From Clostridiales bacterium (GTDB lineage: Bacteria > Bacillota > Clostridia > Oscillospirales > CAG-272): a stretch of 46,007 bases of DNA. Location: contig JAJQCT010000002.1 in the NCBI GenBank assembly GCA_021202555.1, forward strand, positions 1 to 46,007. Reading direction: 5' to 3'. The translations under genes and the position numbers were made by a program. A model generated the notes under the pieces. It ran no database searches and was not told the DNA's origin. It saw only the letters and a list, made by a program, of their open reading frames with translations. Positions 33,091 to 42,692 of this stretch are shown here, piece by piece (position 1 is the stretch's first letter; every line of letters starts with the position of its first letter).

Positions 33091-35247
33091 ATGGCAAGAA
33101 GAAGGAGCTATATTGAAAGCAGAAGCTGGACGGTAGCCGAATCGGAAAACGATGAGGCTGCGCGCGCGATTTCGTCCGAGCTTGGATTGTCTGACGCGAT
33201 GGGAAGGCTTTTGTGCGTGCGGAACTGCACGACGCCGGAGGCGGCAAGAGCGTTTCTCGGATTTGAAAACGGCAGACTGCATGATCCCTTTCTGCTTCCC
33301 GATATGGATGCCGCCGCAGAAAGGATAATAAAAGCCGTAAATTCGCATGAGAAAATAACCGTCTACGGCGATTATGACGTAGACGGCGTAACATCAACGG
33401 CGGCTATGTGCCTTTATCTTCGCGGTCTTGGCGCTGACATTGACTACTATATTCCGAGCCGCGGCTCGGAGGGGTATGGCGTAAACGCAGAGGCGGTTCA
33501 TAAAATCATCGAGGGCGGCACAACGCTCATAATTACGGTTGACACGGGTGTTACGGCGAGCGAGGAGACGGAGCTTGCACGCTCTCTCGGATGCGATGTT
33601 GTCGTCACCGACCATCACGAATGTCCCGAAGCGCTTCCCACAGCCGTTGCCGTTATAAATCCGCAGCGAGCGGACAGCGAATATCCGTTTCGCGGGCTTG
33701 CGGGTGTTGGGGTCGTTTATAAAGTGCTTTGCGCGCTCGAAGCGAGGATTCGTCCGGACAGCGACCTTGAACGCGCTGTAATGGATATATCTTATAAATA
33801 CGCCGATCTTGTTGCAATCGGCACTATTTTGGACGTCATGCCCATGACGGACGAAAACAGGCTCATAATCAGATACGGGCTTGGTCGCCTTGAAAAGGCG
33901 GAGCGTGTCGGAACAGACGCGCTCATAAGGGCGAGCATGGCTTATCCGACCTCGGCAAGACCGAAAATCAATTCGGGCTACGTAGGCTATACGCTCGGTC
34001 CTCGGATAAACGCTGCGGGACGGATGGCAAACGCAAATCCGGCGGCGGAGCTTTTCATGACGGACGACAGGGAAAGGGCGGATGAGCTTGCACATTGGCT
34101 TTGCGATCTGAATCGCGACAGGCAGCAGCTCGAGAACGCAGTCGCGCATGAAGCATATGATATGATTGAAAGGAACGGCGACGACAAGGCTCCCGCAATT
34201 GTTATTTCGGGCGAGGACTGGCATCCCGGCATAATCGGAATCGTTTCCTCAAGAGTAGCCGAAAAATATTCGCGTCCCGCGCTTTTAATAACCTTTTCAG
34301 GCGCGGGTTCGGATGAAAAAAGCATAGGACGCGGCTCGGGACGAAGCGTCGGGGGAATCGATCTTGTTGATGCGCTTTCCGAATGCTCCGAATATCTCGT
34401 CAAATACGGTGGACACTCGGGTGCTGCGGGCTTTTCGATTGAAAGAGGGAAGCTCGGGAACTTCAAGGAGGCTTTTCTTCGGGCGATTTCAAAGAGGAAC
34501 GCTGATATGGACGATGCCGACCTTTACTCAATCTGCGCCGACACGACGCTTTGCGCGTCAGAGATAACGCTGCGTCTTGCGGGTGAAGTTTCCGCGCTCG
34601 AGCCTTTCGGCTCGGGCAATCAGACGCCTCTTTTTTCAAGCGAGGGGCTTGTTGTCAGAAGCGTCACGGGAGTAGGCTCAGGAAAGCATACGAAGCTTTT
34701 TGTTTCAGGCAGAGATGAAATGCCCGACATTGCCGCGCTCTGCTTTTCAGTCTCGCCCGAGGAGCTTGACGTTTTGCCGGGCGATACCGTTGATTTGGCG
34801 TATAACCTTGAGAAAAACGAATTTCGGGGCGTGCTGTCGGTGCAGATGATAGTGCACGCCGTAAGAAAAAGCAAGGGGCAGCTCGAAGCCGAACGTGCTG
34901 CGCGCGATTTTTCGGACAGCGTGATGTCGCTCAAAGCGGAAAAGCTTGAAAATCCCGAGATTTACATACCGAAAAGAAGCGAATTTGCGCAGATATACGT
35001 GACGATTCGCCATGAAATTGCGGCAGGACGGCACGAAATCCGACTGCGGCGGCTGCTTTATCTTGCCGGAGATAATTTTAATTATACAAAGATTAAGATA
35101 ATCGTCTCGGTTTTCGACGAAATGAATGTCTTTATCGTCGAGGACATGGGAGACGATGTGTACGGATTTTCGGAGACAGCGCACAGCGGACGAATAAATC
35201 TCGACAAATCCGATATTCTTCTGGGATTAAAGCAAAAATATACGTGA
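33091..35247 (+). CDS. recJ: Single-stranded-DNA-specific exonuclease RecJ
   Basis: A 718-residue 5'-3' exonuclease of the DHH superfamily, acting in recombination and repair. Motif I DYDVDG (94-99), motif II with DTGVTA, motif III DHH (174-176), then AGRMANAN and the DHHA1 domain with GRGSGRSVGGIDLVDAL and KYGGHSGAAGF. An OB domain (about 460-570) and a C-terminal extension of about 150 residues follow, as in other Firmicutes RecJ. The ribosome binding site is AAGAGG. It sits between cdaR and relA. Confidence 0.95.
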   Translation: MARRRSYIESRSWTVAESENDEAARAISSELGLSDAMGRLLCVRNCTTPEAARAFLGFENGRLHDPFLLPDMDAAAERIIKAVNSHEKITVYGDYDVDGVTSTAAMCLYLRGLGADIDYYIPSRGSEGYGVNAEAVHKIIEGGTTLIITVDTGVTASEETELARSLGCDVVVTDHHECPEALPTAVAVINPQRADSEYPFRGLAGVGVVYKVLCALEARIRPDSDLERAVMDISYKYADLVAIGTILDVMPMTDENRLIIRYGLGRLEKAERVGTDALIRASMAYPTSARPKINSGYVGYTLGPRINAAGRMANANPAAELFMTDDRERADELAHWLCDLNRDRQQLENAVAHEAYDMIERNGDDKAPAIVISGEDWHPGIIGIVSSRVAEKYSRPALLITFSGAGSDEKSIGRGSGRSVGGIDLVDALSECSEYLVKYGGHSGAAGFSIERGKLGNFKEAFLRAISKRNADMDDADLYSICADTTLCASEITLRLAGEVSALEPFGSGNQTPLFSSEGLVVRSVTGVGSGKHTKLFVSGRDEMPDIAALCFSVSPEELDVLPGDTVDLAYNLEKNEFRGVLSVQMIVHAVRKSKGQLEAERAARDFSDSVMSLKAEKLENPEIYIPKRSEFAQIYVTIRHEIAAGRHEIRLRRLLYLAGDNFNYTKIKIIVSVFDEMNVFIVEDMGDDVYGFSETAHSGRINLDKSDILLGLKQKYT

Positions 35248-35287
35248 TTTATCGCATAAACAATGACGGAAAGGGAGGTTTTGCGTT

Positions 35288-37549
35288 ATGGGGAGCGAAG
35301 CTGAAAGAAACGATGAGCTGAACGCCGACTCTCGGCGTGAAGAGGACGATTATGTTGACGAATACTTTGCCGACCTTGAAAATACGCTGAAATCATACGG
35401 AAAGCAGTATAATTTCACGCGCATTCGCGAGGCTTATCTTTACGCGCGGGAGCTTCATTCGGGGCAGAAGCGCCAGTCGGGAGAGCCGTATATCGTGCAT
35501 CCCGTATCCGTCGCCAAAATCGCCGCATCTCTCGGTCTTGACACCGATTCGATAGTCGCGTCGCTGCTCCACGACGTTGTGGAGGACTGCGGCGACAGGA
35601 CGAGCATTCCCGAAATAGCCGAAAGATTCGGTTCTACCGTGGCGGATCTTGTCGAGGGACTCACGAAAATGAAGAGCATCGACGTTGAGGACAGACAGAC
35701 GCAGCAGGTCGAGAACATACGCAAAATGCTGCTTGCGATGTCGCACGACATAAGGGTTATATTCATCAAGCTGTGCGACAGGCTTCACAATATGCAGACG
35801 CTTTCAGCGAAGCCCGAGAACAAACGCCGTTCGATTGCGCTTGAGACGATGTACGTTTACGCGCCGCTTGCTCACAGGCTCGGTATTCAGAAGATAAGAC
35901 AGGAGCTTGAGGATCTCGCGCTTTCGTACCTTGATCCGATAGGCTACGCCGAGGTGAGCGGATATATTGAGAATAAATTCGGAAAAACGCGCGATTTTCT
36001 TGAAAATCTGAAGCAGTTTATATCGGAGAAGCTTACCGAGTACGGTATTCATTTCACTCTTGAGGGAAGGGTCAAGACCGTATTCAGTATGTATCACAAA
36101 ATATACGATCTCAACAAGACGTTTGATGAGATTTACGATTTCTACGCCGTGAGAATTATTGTCGAGACGGAGCTCGAATGTTATACCGTTCTCGGTCTGA
36201 TTCACGAGCTTTACAAATCTGTACCGGGCAGATTCAAGGACTATATCTCGACGCCGAAGCCGAATATGTACCAATCGCTTCACACGACCGTTATCGGGCG
36301 TGACGGAATGCCGTTTGAGGTGCAGATAAGAACGCAGGCAATGCATCAGGTTGCCGAATACGGTATTGCGGCGCACTGGAAATATAAATCGGGAGAGCAG
36401 TCAAGAGCTGAAATCGACCAGAAGCTTCAGTGGATTTCGCGCCTCATTGAAAGTGAGGATGATACGCGCGATCCCGACGATTTCATGGACGCGCTAAAAA
36501 TCGACGTTTATCACGACGAGACGTTCGTCTTTACGCCGAAGGGAGATATTATCGCGCTTCCGCTTGGCGCGACGGTGATTGATTTCGCCTACGCGATTCA
36601 TTCCGAGGTCGGACACCACATGATAGGCGCAAAGGTGAACGGCGTTATCGCGCCTATTACGACGACGCTGAAAAACGGTGATATTGTTGAAATTCTGACG
36701 TCCGCATCGTCAAAGGGACCGAGCCGCGACTGGCTTAAAATCGCGACGACGGGAGAGGCGAAGGGAAAAATACGCACATGGTTCAAGAAGGAGAAGCGTC
36801 AGGAAAACATCGTTGTCGGCAAGTCTGAAATCGACCGCGAATTCGCGAAATTTTCGGGTGAGTGCGGCGACGAGGTGAAAAACGAAATCGTAGCTACTGT
36901 CGCGAGGCGCATGGGAATACAGTCCGCCGAGGATTTGTACAATACTCTCGGCTACGGCGGAATTTCGATGTCAAAGGTTCTGCCGAAATTGAAGGACGAG
37001 TATGACCGCTTTGTAAAAACCGAGGAGCCTGAGGTCACCTCGACTGAGCAGGTACAGACAACGACGACAAAGCGCGTCAAAACGTCGGGCGGAATAATTG
37101 TCGATGGGCAGGCGGGCTGCACCGTCAAATTTGCGAAATGCTGCAATCCGCTTCCGGGCGACAGCGTTATAGGCTTCATCACCAAGGGCTACGGAATATC
37201 GATTCACAAGCGCGACTGCCCGAACGTCATCGCGTCGCTCCGCGAGGGCAAAAACGACGACAGATGGGTCGAGGCTTCATGGGACGCGGTCGATACGGCT
37301 CCGAGTGATCTTTACGAAGCGCTTCTTCAGATTTACGCCGTCAACAGCATAACGATTATTGCTGATATAACGTCCGCGCTCGCCGAAATGAAGGTGTCGA
37401 TTCTCGGAATCAGCACGATGAAGCAGACGCAGGACGAGATTGTGATAAATCTTAAAATTGCGTGCAAGAACATGAGCCACTACGATTCTATCGTGTCGCG
37501 TATGAGGTCGATACGCGACGTAAAGCGCATAACGAGAGGATTTAACTGA
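35288..37549 (+). CDS. relA: Bifunctional (p)ppGpp synthase/hydrolase Rel
   Basis: A 753-residue long RSH enzyme of the stringent response. The HD hydrolase domain includes HPVSVAKIAA and H95-D96 (LLHDVVEDCG). The synthetase domain (about 235-355) has YDFYAVRIIV and NMYQSLHTTV followed by FEVQIRT. Then come TGS (about 400-465), a Cys-rich middle domain CNPLPGD with TKGYGISIHKRDCPN, and a C-terminal ACT domain. Both catalytic halves look intact. Ribosome binding site GGGAGG. The stop overlaps the dtd start by one nt, a pairing common in Firmicutes. Confidence 0.96.
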   Translation: MGSEAERNDELNADSRREEDDYVDEYFADLENTLKSYGKQYNFTRIREAYLYARELHSGQKRQSGEPYIVHPVSVAKIAASLGLDTDSIVASLLHDVVEDCGDRTSIPEIAERFGSTVADLVEGLTKMKSIDVEDRQTQQVENIRKMLLAMSHDIRVIFIKLCDRLHNMQTLSAKPENKRRSIALETMYVYAPLAHRLGIQKIRQELEDLALSYLDPIGYAEVSGYIENKFGKTRDFLENLKQFISEKLTEYGIHFTLEGRVKTVFSMYHKIYDLNKTFDEIYDFYAVRIIVETELECYTVLGLIHELYKSVPGRFKDYISTPKPNMYQSLHTTVIGRDGMPFEVQIRTQAMHQVAEYGIAAHWKYKSGEQSRAEIDQKLQWISRLIESEDDTRDPDDFMDALKIDVYHDETFVFTPKGDIIALPLGATVIDFAYAIHSEVGHHMIGAKVNGVIAPITTTLKNGDIVEILTSASSKGPSRDWLKIATTGEAKGKIRTWFKKEKRQENIVVGKSEIDREFAKFSGECGDEVKNEIVATVARRMGIQSAEDLYNTLGYGGISMSKVLPKLKDEYDRFVKTEEPEVTSTEQVQTTTTKRVKTSGGIIVDGQAGCTVKFAKCCNPLPGDSVIGFITKGYGISIHKRDCPNVIASLREGKNDDRWVEASWDAVDTAPSDLYEALLQIYAVNSITIIADITSALAEMKVSILGISTMKQTQDEIVINLKIACKNMSHYDSIVSRMRSIRDVKRITRGFN

Positions 37550-38004
37550 TGATAGCGGTACTTCAGCGCGTACACTCGGCGATGGTTTCGTTTGACGGCG
37601 AGAGCGTCGGAAAATGCGGGTACGGGCTTATGATTATGCTTGGCGTTGCTGCGGACGACGATGAGAGCGACGCGCGAACGCTCATCGACAAAATTTTGAA
37701 GCTGCGGATATTCCGCGACGGCGACGGAAAGCTCAATTTGTCGGTGAAGGACGTCGGCGGAGATGTTCTTGTCATTTCAAATTTCACGCTTATGGCGAAC
37801 TGCTACAGAGGCACGCGCCCCGATTATTCAAATGCCGCGCACCGCGATGTGTCGCTTCCGCTTTACGAATACTTTATCGACGAGGTGAATCGCCGCGGCG
37901 TTCACGCAGAACACGGACAGTTCGGCGAGCGAATGACAATCGACACGAAAATGGACGGTCCCGTCATTATAACGCTCGATTCGAGACATCTTCCGAGAAA
38001 ATAA
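37549..38004 (+). CDS. dtd: D-aminoacyl-tRNA deacylase
   Basis: A 151-residue DTD that removes D-amino acids (and Gly) from mischarged tRNA. The N-terminal MIAVLQRVHSAMV and overall length match. Both active-site motifs are variant: ISNFTLMANC stands where SQFTL is usual, and MDGPVIIT where NxGPVT is usual, although the Gly-cisPro pair is kept. Translation is likely coupled to relA (stop-start overlap, AGAGGA upstream). Function is likely but the specificity may be altered. Confidence 0.9.
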   Translation: MIAVLQRVHSAMVSFDGESVGKCGYGLMIMLGVAADDDESDARTLIDKILKLRIFRDGDGKLNLSVKDVGGDVLVISNFTLMANCYRGTRPDYSNAAHRDVSLPLYEYFIDEVNRRGVHAEHGQFGERMTIDTKMDGPVIITLDSRHLPRK

Positions 38005-38027
38005 AGGTCTTTTCGGATATTTGGCAA

Positions 38028-38191
38028 GCCTGAAAGATAAAACCTTCAAAAGGGTGGTCATAAGTTTGAAAGATAAATCTTTCAAACTTCCCGTTTTGTG
38101 TCCTTCGTTGCACAAAAGGCAGTGAAACGATTCCGCTATGCGGAACCGGACACAATTCCGAATGAAAGGAACCTTTCGCTGACGCGAAAGT
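38028..38191 (+). repeat. Hairpin stack between dtd and hemZ
   Basis: Several consecutive stems: AAGTTTGAAAGAT/ATCTTTCAAACTT (38062-38074 with 38077-38089); TTTTGTG/CACAAAA (38094-38100 with 38111-38117); TTCCGC/GCGGAA (38131-38136 with 38140-38145); CTTTCGC/GCGAAAG (38173-38179 with 38184-38190). TTGTGTCC (38096-38103) can instead pair with GGACACAA (38148-38155), excluding the second stem. The last stem is preceded by GAATGAAAGGAA, as before dnaG. No clear promoter lies inside. Confidence 0.7.
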
Positions 38192-38204
38192 CATGATATG
38201 AAAA

Positions 38205-39728
38205 ATGAAGCTTACGCTTGAAACAAACGGAAATGTTGAAATAAATATGTATTATCTTCAGACGCTCTGCATGATTTTTTGGCCGGGCGTAAAATTTGGC
38301 GCCGCGTATGAGGCTGACGAGGACGAGCCGTCAGTGAAATTTGTCATAAGCGAACGTGACGACGGGATTGACGCCCGGGTTACGATAACGGACAGGACAA
38401 AGATGACGTCTGTAATAAGGCACGTGAATTTTTCCGAGGAGCATACCCTGACGTCAACGGCGAAGATAGCTGCGGGAAACGCAATGCTTGACGCGGGTCA
38501 GCAGTATATGCACTACGCTCCCTCGTGGGGAATAATGACGGGCGTTCGTCCGTCGAAGGTTGCAAGCGATTATCTTCACCGAGGATATTCGCCCGCCAAG
38601 ACGAGGGCTGCGTTGCGCACGGAATATTCGCTTTATCCGAAAAAGGCTGCGCTTGTCACCGATATAGCGCTGCTGGAGGATAAGATTGCCTCGCCTTATT
38701 TCAAGGGATGGTGCAGTCTTTATATTTCAATTCCGTTTTGTCCCTCTCGCTGCATATACTGCTCGTTTGTATCATATACATCAAAAAAGCTGCTCTCGCT
38801 CATTCCGCTCTACGTTGAAATACTCTCATCGGAGATAAAGGAAAAGATTGAGCTGATAAAGCGCCTCGGGCTAAAAATAGCCACCGTTTACATTGGAGGT
38901 GGAACGCCGACGATTCTCACGGAGGAACAGCTATCGCAGGTTCTTCATGCCGTTTACGACAACTACGATGTTTCAACGCTCCGTGAATATACGCTTGAGG
39001 CGGGACGCCCCGATACGATAACGGGCGAAAAGCTCCGCATTGCAAAGCGGCTTGGGGTGACGCGCATATCCGTAAATACACAGACGATAAACGACAAGGT
39101 GCTTGAAAGCATCGGGAGAAACCATACGGCGGAGGATTTTTACCGCGCGTTTGAGACAGCCGTAAACTCGGGGATTTACTGCATCAATACTGACCTTATC
39201 GCGGGTCTTCCGGGAGAGAGCTTCGTGAGCTTTTCAAAATCATTTGACAAGGTAATCGAGATGCATCCCGAAAACATTACGGTACATACCTTCTCGGTGA
39301 AAAAAGCCGCTGAAATTCTGCGTCACGGCTCATCTGTTTATTCCCGCGTGAACAAGGACGCGGGAAAAAGCGTCGATTATTCGCAGATAGGCGCGAAATC
39401 GTCGGGCTACAGACCGTATTATATTTACAGACAAAAAAACACCGTCGGCAATTACGAGAATGTCGGATTTTCGCTCGCCGGCTACGAGGGTCTTTACAAT
39501 ATCTTTATGATGGAGGAAATCCACAGCGTATTCGCGGCGGGAGCCGGCGCCGTGACAAGGCTTGTGTCCGAAAGGGAGAATGGGGCGGACATGACCGTAC
39601 CCGTAAGAATCGAAAGACTTTTCAATCCGAAATATCCTTACGAATATCTGAAGGAGACGGATCCCGAAAAGCGCGCGGAGCTTGCGAGAAAAGACGAGCG
39701 CCGCATTCTGGAATTTTATGAGAAATGA
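38205..39728 (+). CDS. hemZ: Oxygen-independent coproporphyrinogen III dehydrogenase-like radical SAM protein HemZ
   Basis: A 507-residue radical SAM protein of the HemN/HemZ family. The [4Fe-4S] site is C179, C183, C186 (CPSRCIYC), followed by IGGGTPTIL and SVNTQTINDKVLESIGRNH. The N-terminal 165 residues, with GIMTGVRPSK, are typical of HemZ. The family is linked to haem or anaerobic porphyrin metabolism, though many Clostridia lack a complete haem pathway and its role there is uncertain. No Shine-Dalgarno precedes ATG 38205; a hairpin motif takes its place, as for dnaG. Confidence 0.9.
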   Translation: MKLTLETNGNVEINMYYLQTLCMIFWPGVKFGAAYEADEDEPSVKFVISERDDGIDARVTITDRTKMTSVIRHVNFSEEHTLTSTAKIAAGNAMLDAGQQYMHYAPSWGIMTGVRPSKVASDYLHRGYSPAKTRAALRTEYSLYPKKAALVTDIALLEDKIASPYFKGWCSLYISIPFCPSRCIYCSFVSYTSKKLLSLIPLYVEILSSEIKEKIELIKRLGLKIATVYIGGGTPTILTEEQLSQVLHAVYDNYDVSTLREYTLEAGRPDTITGEKLRIAKRLGVTRISVNTQTINDKVLESIGRNHTAEDFYRAFETAVNSGIYCINTDLIAGLPGESFVSFSKSFDKVIEMHPENITVHTFSVKKAAEILRHGSSVYSRVNKDAGKSVDYSQIGAKSSGYRPYYIYRQKNTVGNYENVGFSLAGYEGLYNIFMMEEIHSVFAAGAGAVTRLVSERENGADMTVPVRIERLFNPKYPYEYLKETDPEKRAELARKDERRILEFYEK

Positions 39729-39750
39729 CTTATCTTTGCGAGGATTTTGA

Positions 39751-41436
39751 ATGAGTGAAAATAAAGGTGTAGACAAAGCCATAAAGAGCAGCACACGGCT
39801 TTTTATATCGGGAACGGTCGTGCTGACCGTTTTCAATATAATAAACAAGCTGCTCGGTCTTGTCTTTAAGATTGAAATTCTCAACATAATCGGCGAGGAA
39901 GGGAACGGATACTTCAATCAGGCGCATAACGTCTACACGACGCTTTATATGCTCTCGACGGCGGGACTTCCGACAGCCGTTGCCATGATGATTTCGGAAG
40001 CGCGCGCAAAGGGCAGCTTTTCCGACATGAAGCGCATTTACCGTGTGGCGCTTTTGATTTTTTCTGTTGTCGGCGTTGTCGGGACTGCCGTTATGATAAT
40101 CTTTTCGGGAGAGCTTGCAGGTACAAAAAGCGCGTCGTATGCGATAGAATTTATAGCGCCGACACTCTTTTTTATGTGTATTGTCAGCATTCTGCGCGGA
40201 TATTTTCAGGGATTTCAGGTGATGACGCCGACGGCGGTGTCGGAATTTATCGAATCGCTTTCAAAGCTCGTCATAGGAATTTTTTGCGCGGCGTGGGCAA
40301 TTGCAAACGGCGAGCCTGTTTATATGGCGGCGGCTTACGCGATACTCGGAATAACGGTCGGCGCGGGTCTTGAGATGATATTTCTTTTCATCTGCAAGCT
40401 GTTTTTCCGCGAAAAAAAGTACTGCGGCGAATATATGGAGCTGCCCGGTACGCAAAATCCGACCCCGGCAAGCACACTTGCAAAGCGCCTTATATTGCTT
40501 GCGATACCGATAACGCTTGCCGCGTCGCTTATGCCGCTTTCCGAGCTTTTGAATATGAAAATCCTGTCGGCAAGGCTGACGGAAATGTATGCCTCGTCGT
40601 ACAGCGACGCCTCGGAGCTTGAATCTGTTGTCAACACGATATACGGCAACTGGTCGATGTGTGTGACATTTTTCGACCTGCCGCCCGTTTTGATTTACCC
40701 GATAGCGTATTCGCTCGTTCCGATGATAAAATCAACCCTCACGCGGGGCGACCGCGAGCGCGCCGATACGTTTATGAATATTTCGATTCGCGTCGCGGCG
40801 ATTCTTGCGATTCCGTGCGCGTTCGGGATGGCAGCGATGGCAAAGCCGATACTTCGCACGATTTACTCCGAATCGACCGCCGAAAGCGGCGCGCCGCTTC
40901 TGGCGATTATATCGCCCGCTATTTTCTTCGTCTGTATGCTCTCTGTTTCAAATGCGCTGCTTCAGGCGGGAGGGCACGAAAGACTGCCTATGGTTTCAAT
41001 CGCGGTCGGCGTTGTGATAAAGCTGCTCATCATAAACTTCCTGACGCCCGTTATCGGAATTTACGCGGCTGCGGTAAGCACCCTCGTATGCTATTTTGTC
41101 ATATCGGCGCTCAATACCTTTTTCATGATAAAATATGTCGGCGTGAAGCTTTCCTTTACGAAAATGTTTCTGCGCCCGATAATCGCCGGTGCGGTATGCG
41201 CCGCTGCCGCTTACGGCTCATATTCGCTTTTTGATATGTTCCTTTCAAACGCGGTGTCAACATTTCTCGGAATAGGCGTCGCCGTCATTGTATACGTTAT
41301 TGCGATATTCCTCATAAGAGCGGTCAGCGAGGAGGAGCTTCTCATGATACCGAAATACGGCGTGACTGCCGTAAAAATTCTCAAAAGAGTGCGGCTGCTT
41401 CCGCGGTCGGCAGAAGCAAAAGAACGGGAGGACTGA
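39751..41436 (+). CDS. Lipid flippase/polysaccharide transporter of the SpoVB/MurJ (MOP) family, YabM-like
   Basis: A 561-residue protein with about 14 hydrophobic segments, the MOP-superfamily topology of SpoVB, YabM and MurJ. Typical parts are the N-terminal GTVVLTVFNIINKLLGLVFK, LSTAGLPTAVAMMISEAR, SILRGYFQGFQVMTPTAVSE and the mid-protein LPPVLIYPIAYSLVPMI. Its place directly before mazG matches yabM-yabN of Bacillus. SpoVB is a candidate lipid II transporter for spore cortex; whether this is the sporulation or the vegetative paralogue is undecided. Confidence 0.88.
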   Translation: MSENKGVDKAIKSSTRLFISGTVVLTVFNIINKLLGLVFKIEILNIIGEEGNGYFNQAHNVYTTLYMLSTAGLPTAVAMMISEARAKGSFSDMKRIYRVALLIFSVVGVVGTAVMIIFSGELAGTKSASYAIEFIAPTLFFMCIVSILRGYFQGFQVMTPTAVSEFIESLSKLVIGIFCAAWAIANGEPVYMAAAYAILGITVGAGLEMIFLFICKLFFREKKYCGEYMELPGTQNPTPASTLAKRLILLAIPITLAASLMPLSELLNMKILSARLTEMYASSYSDASELESVVNTIYGNWSMCVTFFDLPPVLIYPIAYSLVPMIKSTLTRGDRERADTFMNISIRVAAILAIPCAFGMAAMAKPILRTIYSESTAESGAPLLAIISPAIFFVCMLSVSNALLQAGGHERLPMVSIAVGVVIKLLIINFLTPVIGIYAAAVSTLVCYFVISALNTFFMIKYVGVKLSFTKMFLRPIIAGAVCAAAAYGSYSLFDMFLSNAVSTFLGIGVAVIVYVIAIFLIRAVSEEELLMIPKYGVTAVKILKRVRLLPRSAEAKERED

Positions 41437-41440
41437 TAAA

Positions 41441-42259
41441 ATGAATGAAAAAGCCAAGGCTTACGTCGGGCGCGAAAGATATAATTTTGACGATCTTTGC
41501 GGGATAATGGCGATTCTGCGCGGCGAGGGCGGATGTCCGTGGGACATCGAGCAGACGCACAAATCGATACGCAATGATTTTATCGACGAAACATATGAGG
41601 CAATCGAGGCAATTGACACAGAGAATACGGAGCTTCTGTGCGAGGAGCTGGGTGATGTCATGCTTCAGGTCGTGTTTCACGCGGAAATTGAGCGGGAGCG
41701 CGGAGTATTTGACATCGCTGATGTGACGGACGGAATATGCAAAAAGCTCATTTACCGACATCCGCACGTTTTCGGCGACGTATCTGTTGACGGCTCCGAG
41801 GATGTGCTCGTAAACTGGGACAAGCTCAAGGCGAAGGAAAAATCGCGCGACACGGTTACCTCCAAGCTGAAGAGCGTGTCGTCGTCGGCACCGGCTCTCA
41901 TGAAGGCGCAGAAGCTCGGGAAAATCTCACGCAAGGCGGGCTTTGATTTTGATGATGCGGACGCGGCGTTTGCTAAAATCAGCGAGGAAACGGATGAGGT
42001 CGGCGAGGAAATGAAAAAGCGCGCGGACGGTGACAACACCGAGCGTCTCAAGGAGGAAATCGGCGATTTGCTGCTTTCTGTAGTCAACACGTCGAGGCTT
42101 CTCGGAATCGACGCGGAGGAGGCGCTCAATTCAGCCTGCAAAAAATATGTCGGAAGATTCGAGGCGGTTGAGAATGAGGTAAAGTCCAGAGGCGAGAGTA
42201 TTGAGGAGCTTTCGTCGGGTGAGCTTGACATGATATGGGAAGAAATAAAGAAAAGCTGA
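41441..42259 (+). CDS. mazG: Nucleoside triphosphate pyrophosphohydrolase MazG (YabN C-terminal type)
   Basis: A 272-residue enzyme hydrolysing NTPs to NMP and pyrophosphate, a house-cleaning function. Two MazG domains: the first has GGCPWDIEQTHKSI, ETYEAIEAID and EELGDVMLQVVFHA; the second has ISEETDEVGEE and LKEEIGDLLLSVVN. In Bacillus YabN a methylase domain is fused upstream; it is absent here. The start has GGGAGGA and lies 4 nt after the YabM-like gene, so the two are an operon. Confidence 0.94.
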   Translation: MNEKAKAYVGRERYNFDDLCGIMAILRGEGGCPWDIEQTHKSIRNDFIDETYEAIEAIDTENTELLCEELGDVMLQVVFHAEIERERGVFDIADVTDGICKKLIYRHPHVFGDVSVDGSEDVLVNWDKLKAKEKSRDTVTSKLKSVSSSAPALMKAQKLGKISRKAGFDFDDADAAFAKISEETDEVGEEMKKRADGDNTERLKEEIGDLLLSVVNTSRLLGIDAEEALNSACKKYVGRFEAVENEVKSRGESIEELSSGELDMIWEEIKKS

Positions 42260-42299
42260 AATTTTCTTTTGAAAAACGCGGAAAAATCGCAAAAAGGGA

Positions 42300-42328
42300 T
42301 TGCAAACGATAGAGATATGTGATATAAT
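42300..42328 (+). promoter_or_regulatory. SigA promoter of hup
   Basis: TTGCAA (42300-42305), 17 bp, TATAAT (42323-42328) with TGA before it (extended -10). The leader begins ACCCCTTG and contains the palindrome CCGACGTCGG (42337-42346), found again at 42785-42794. Confidence 0.8.
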
Positions 42329-42393
42329 ACCCCTTGCCGACGTCGGGGAAGACATGATTGACGCCGTGACGTAGATAAAGAAAGGAAAATGAC

Positions 42394-42669
42394 ATGAACA
42401 AAACTGAGCTTGCGAGCGCCGTCGCCACAAAGACGGGACTCAAAAAGAAGGACGCTGCGGCAGCGGTTGACGCTGTATTTGAGGCGATTACGGATTCACT
42501 TACCGAATCCGAAAAGGTACAGATTGTGGGATTCGGAACCTTCAAGGTTAAGGAAAAGCCCGATCATTACGCAAGAAACCCGAGAACGGGAGGCGAAACT
42601 TTCGTCAAGGCATCAAAATCGCCCGCGTTTACTCCCGGCAAGACCCTGAAAGAAAACATCAACAAGTAA
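42394..42669 (+). CDS. hup: HU family DNA-binding protein
   Basis: A 91-residue histone-like dimer that bends DNA and compacts the nucleoid. Signature VGFGTFKVKEKPDHYARNPRTG (46-67, split by the arm) and standard N-terminus MNKTELASAVATKTGL. Length is exact for HU. Ribosome binding site AAAGGAAAA. It sits between mazG and yabO with a strong private promoter and, probably, a terminator hairpin, so it is expressed independently. Confidence 0.97.
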   Translation: MNKTELASAVATKTGLKKKDAAAAVDAVFEAITDSLTESEKVQIVGFGTFKVKEKPDHYARNPRTGGETFVKASKSPAFTPGKTLKENINK

Positions 42670-42692
42670 ATAAGAACTCTTTACATCGCGAA

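Noticed and set aside
38028-38191. CRISPR array
   Set aside because: Stems differ in sequence and spacing; there are no identical repeats with regular spacers and no cas genes.
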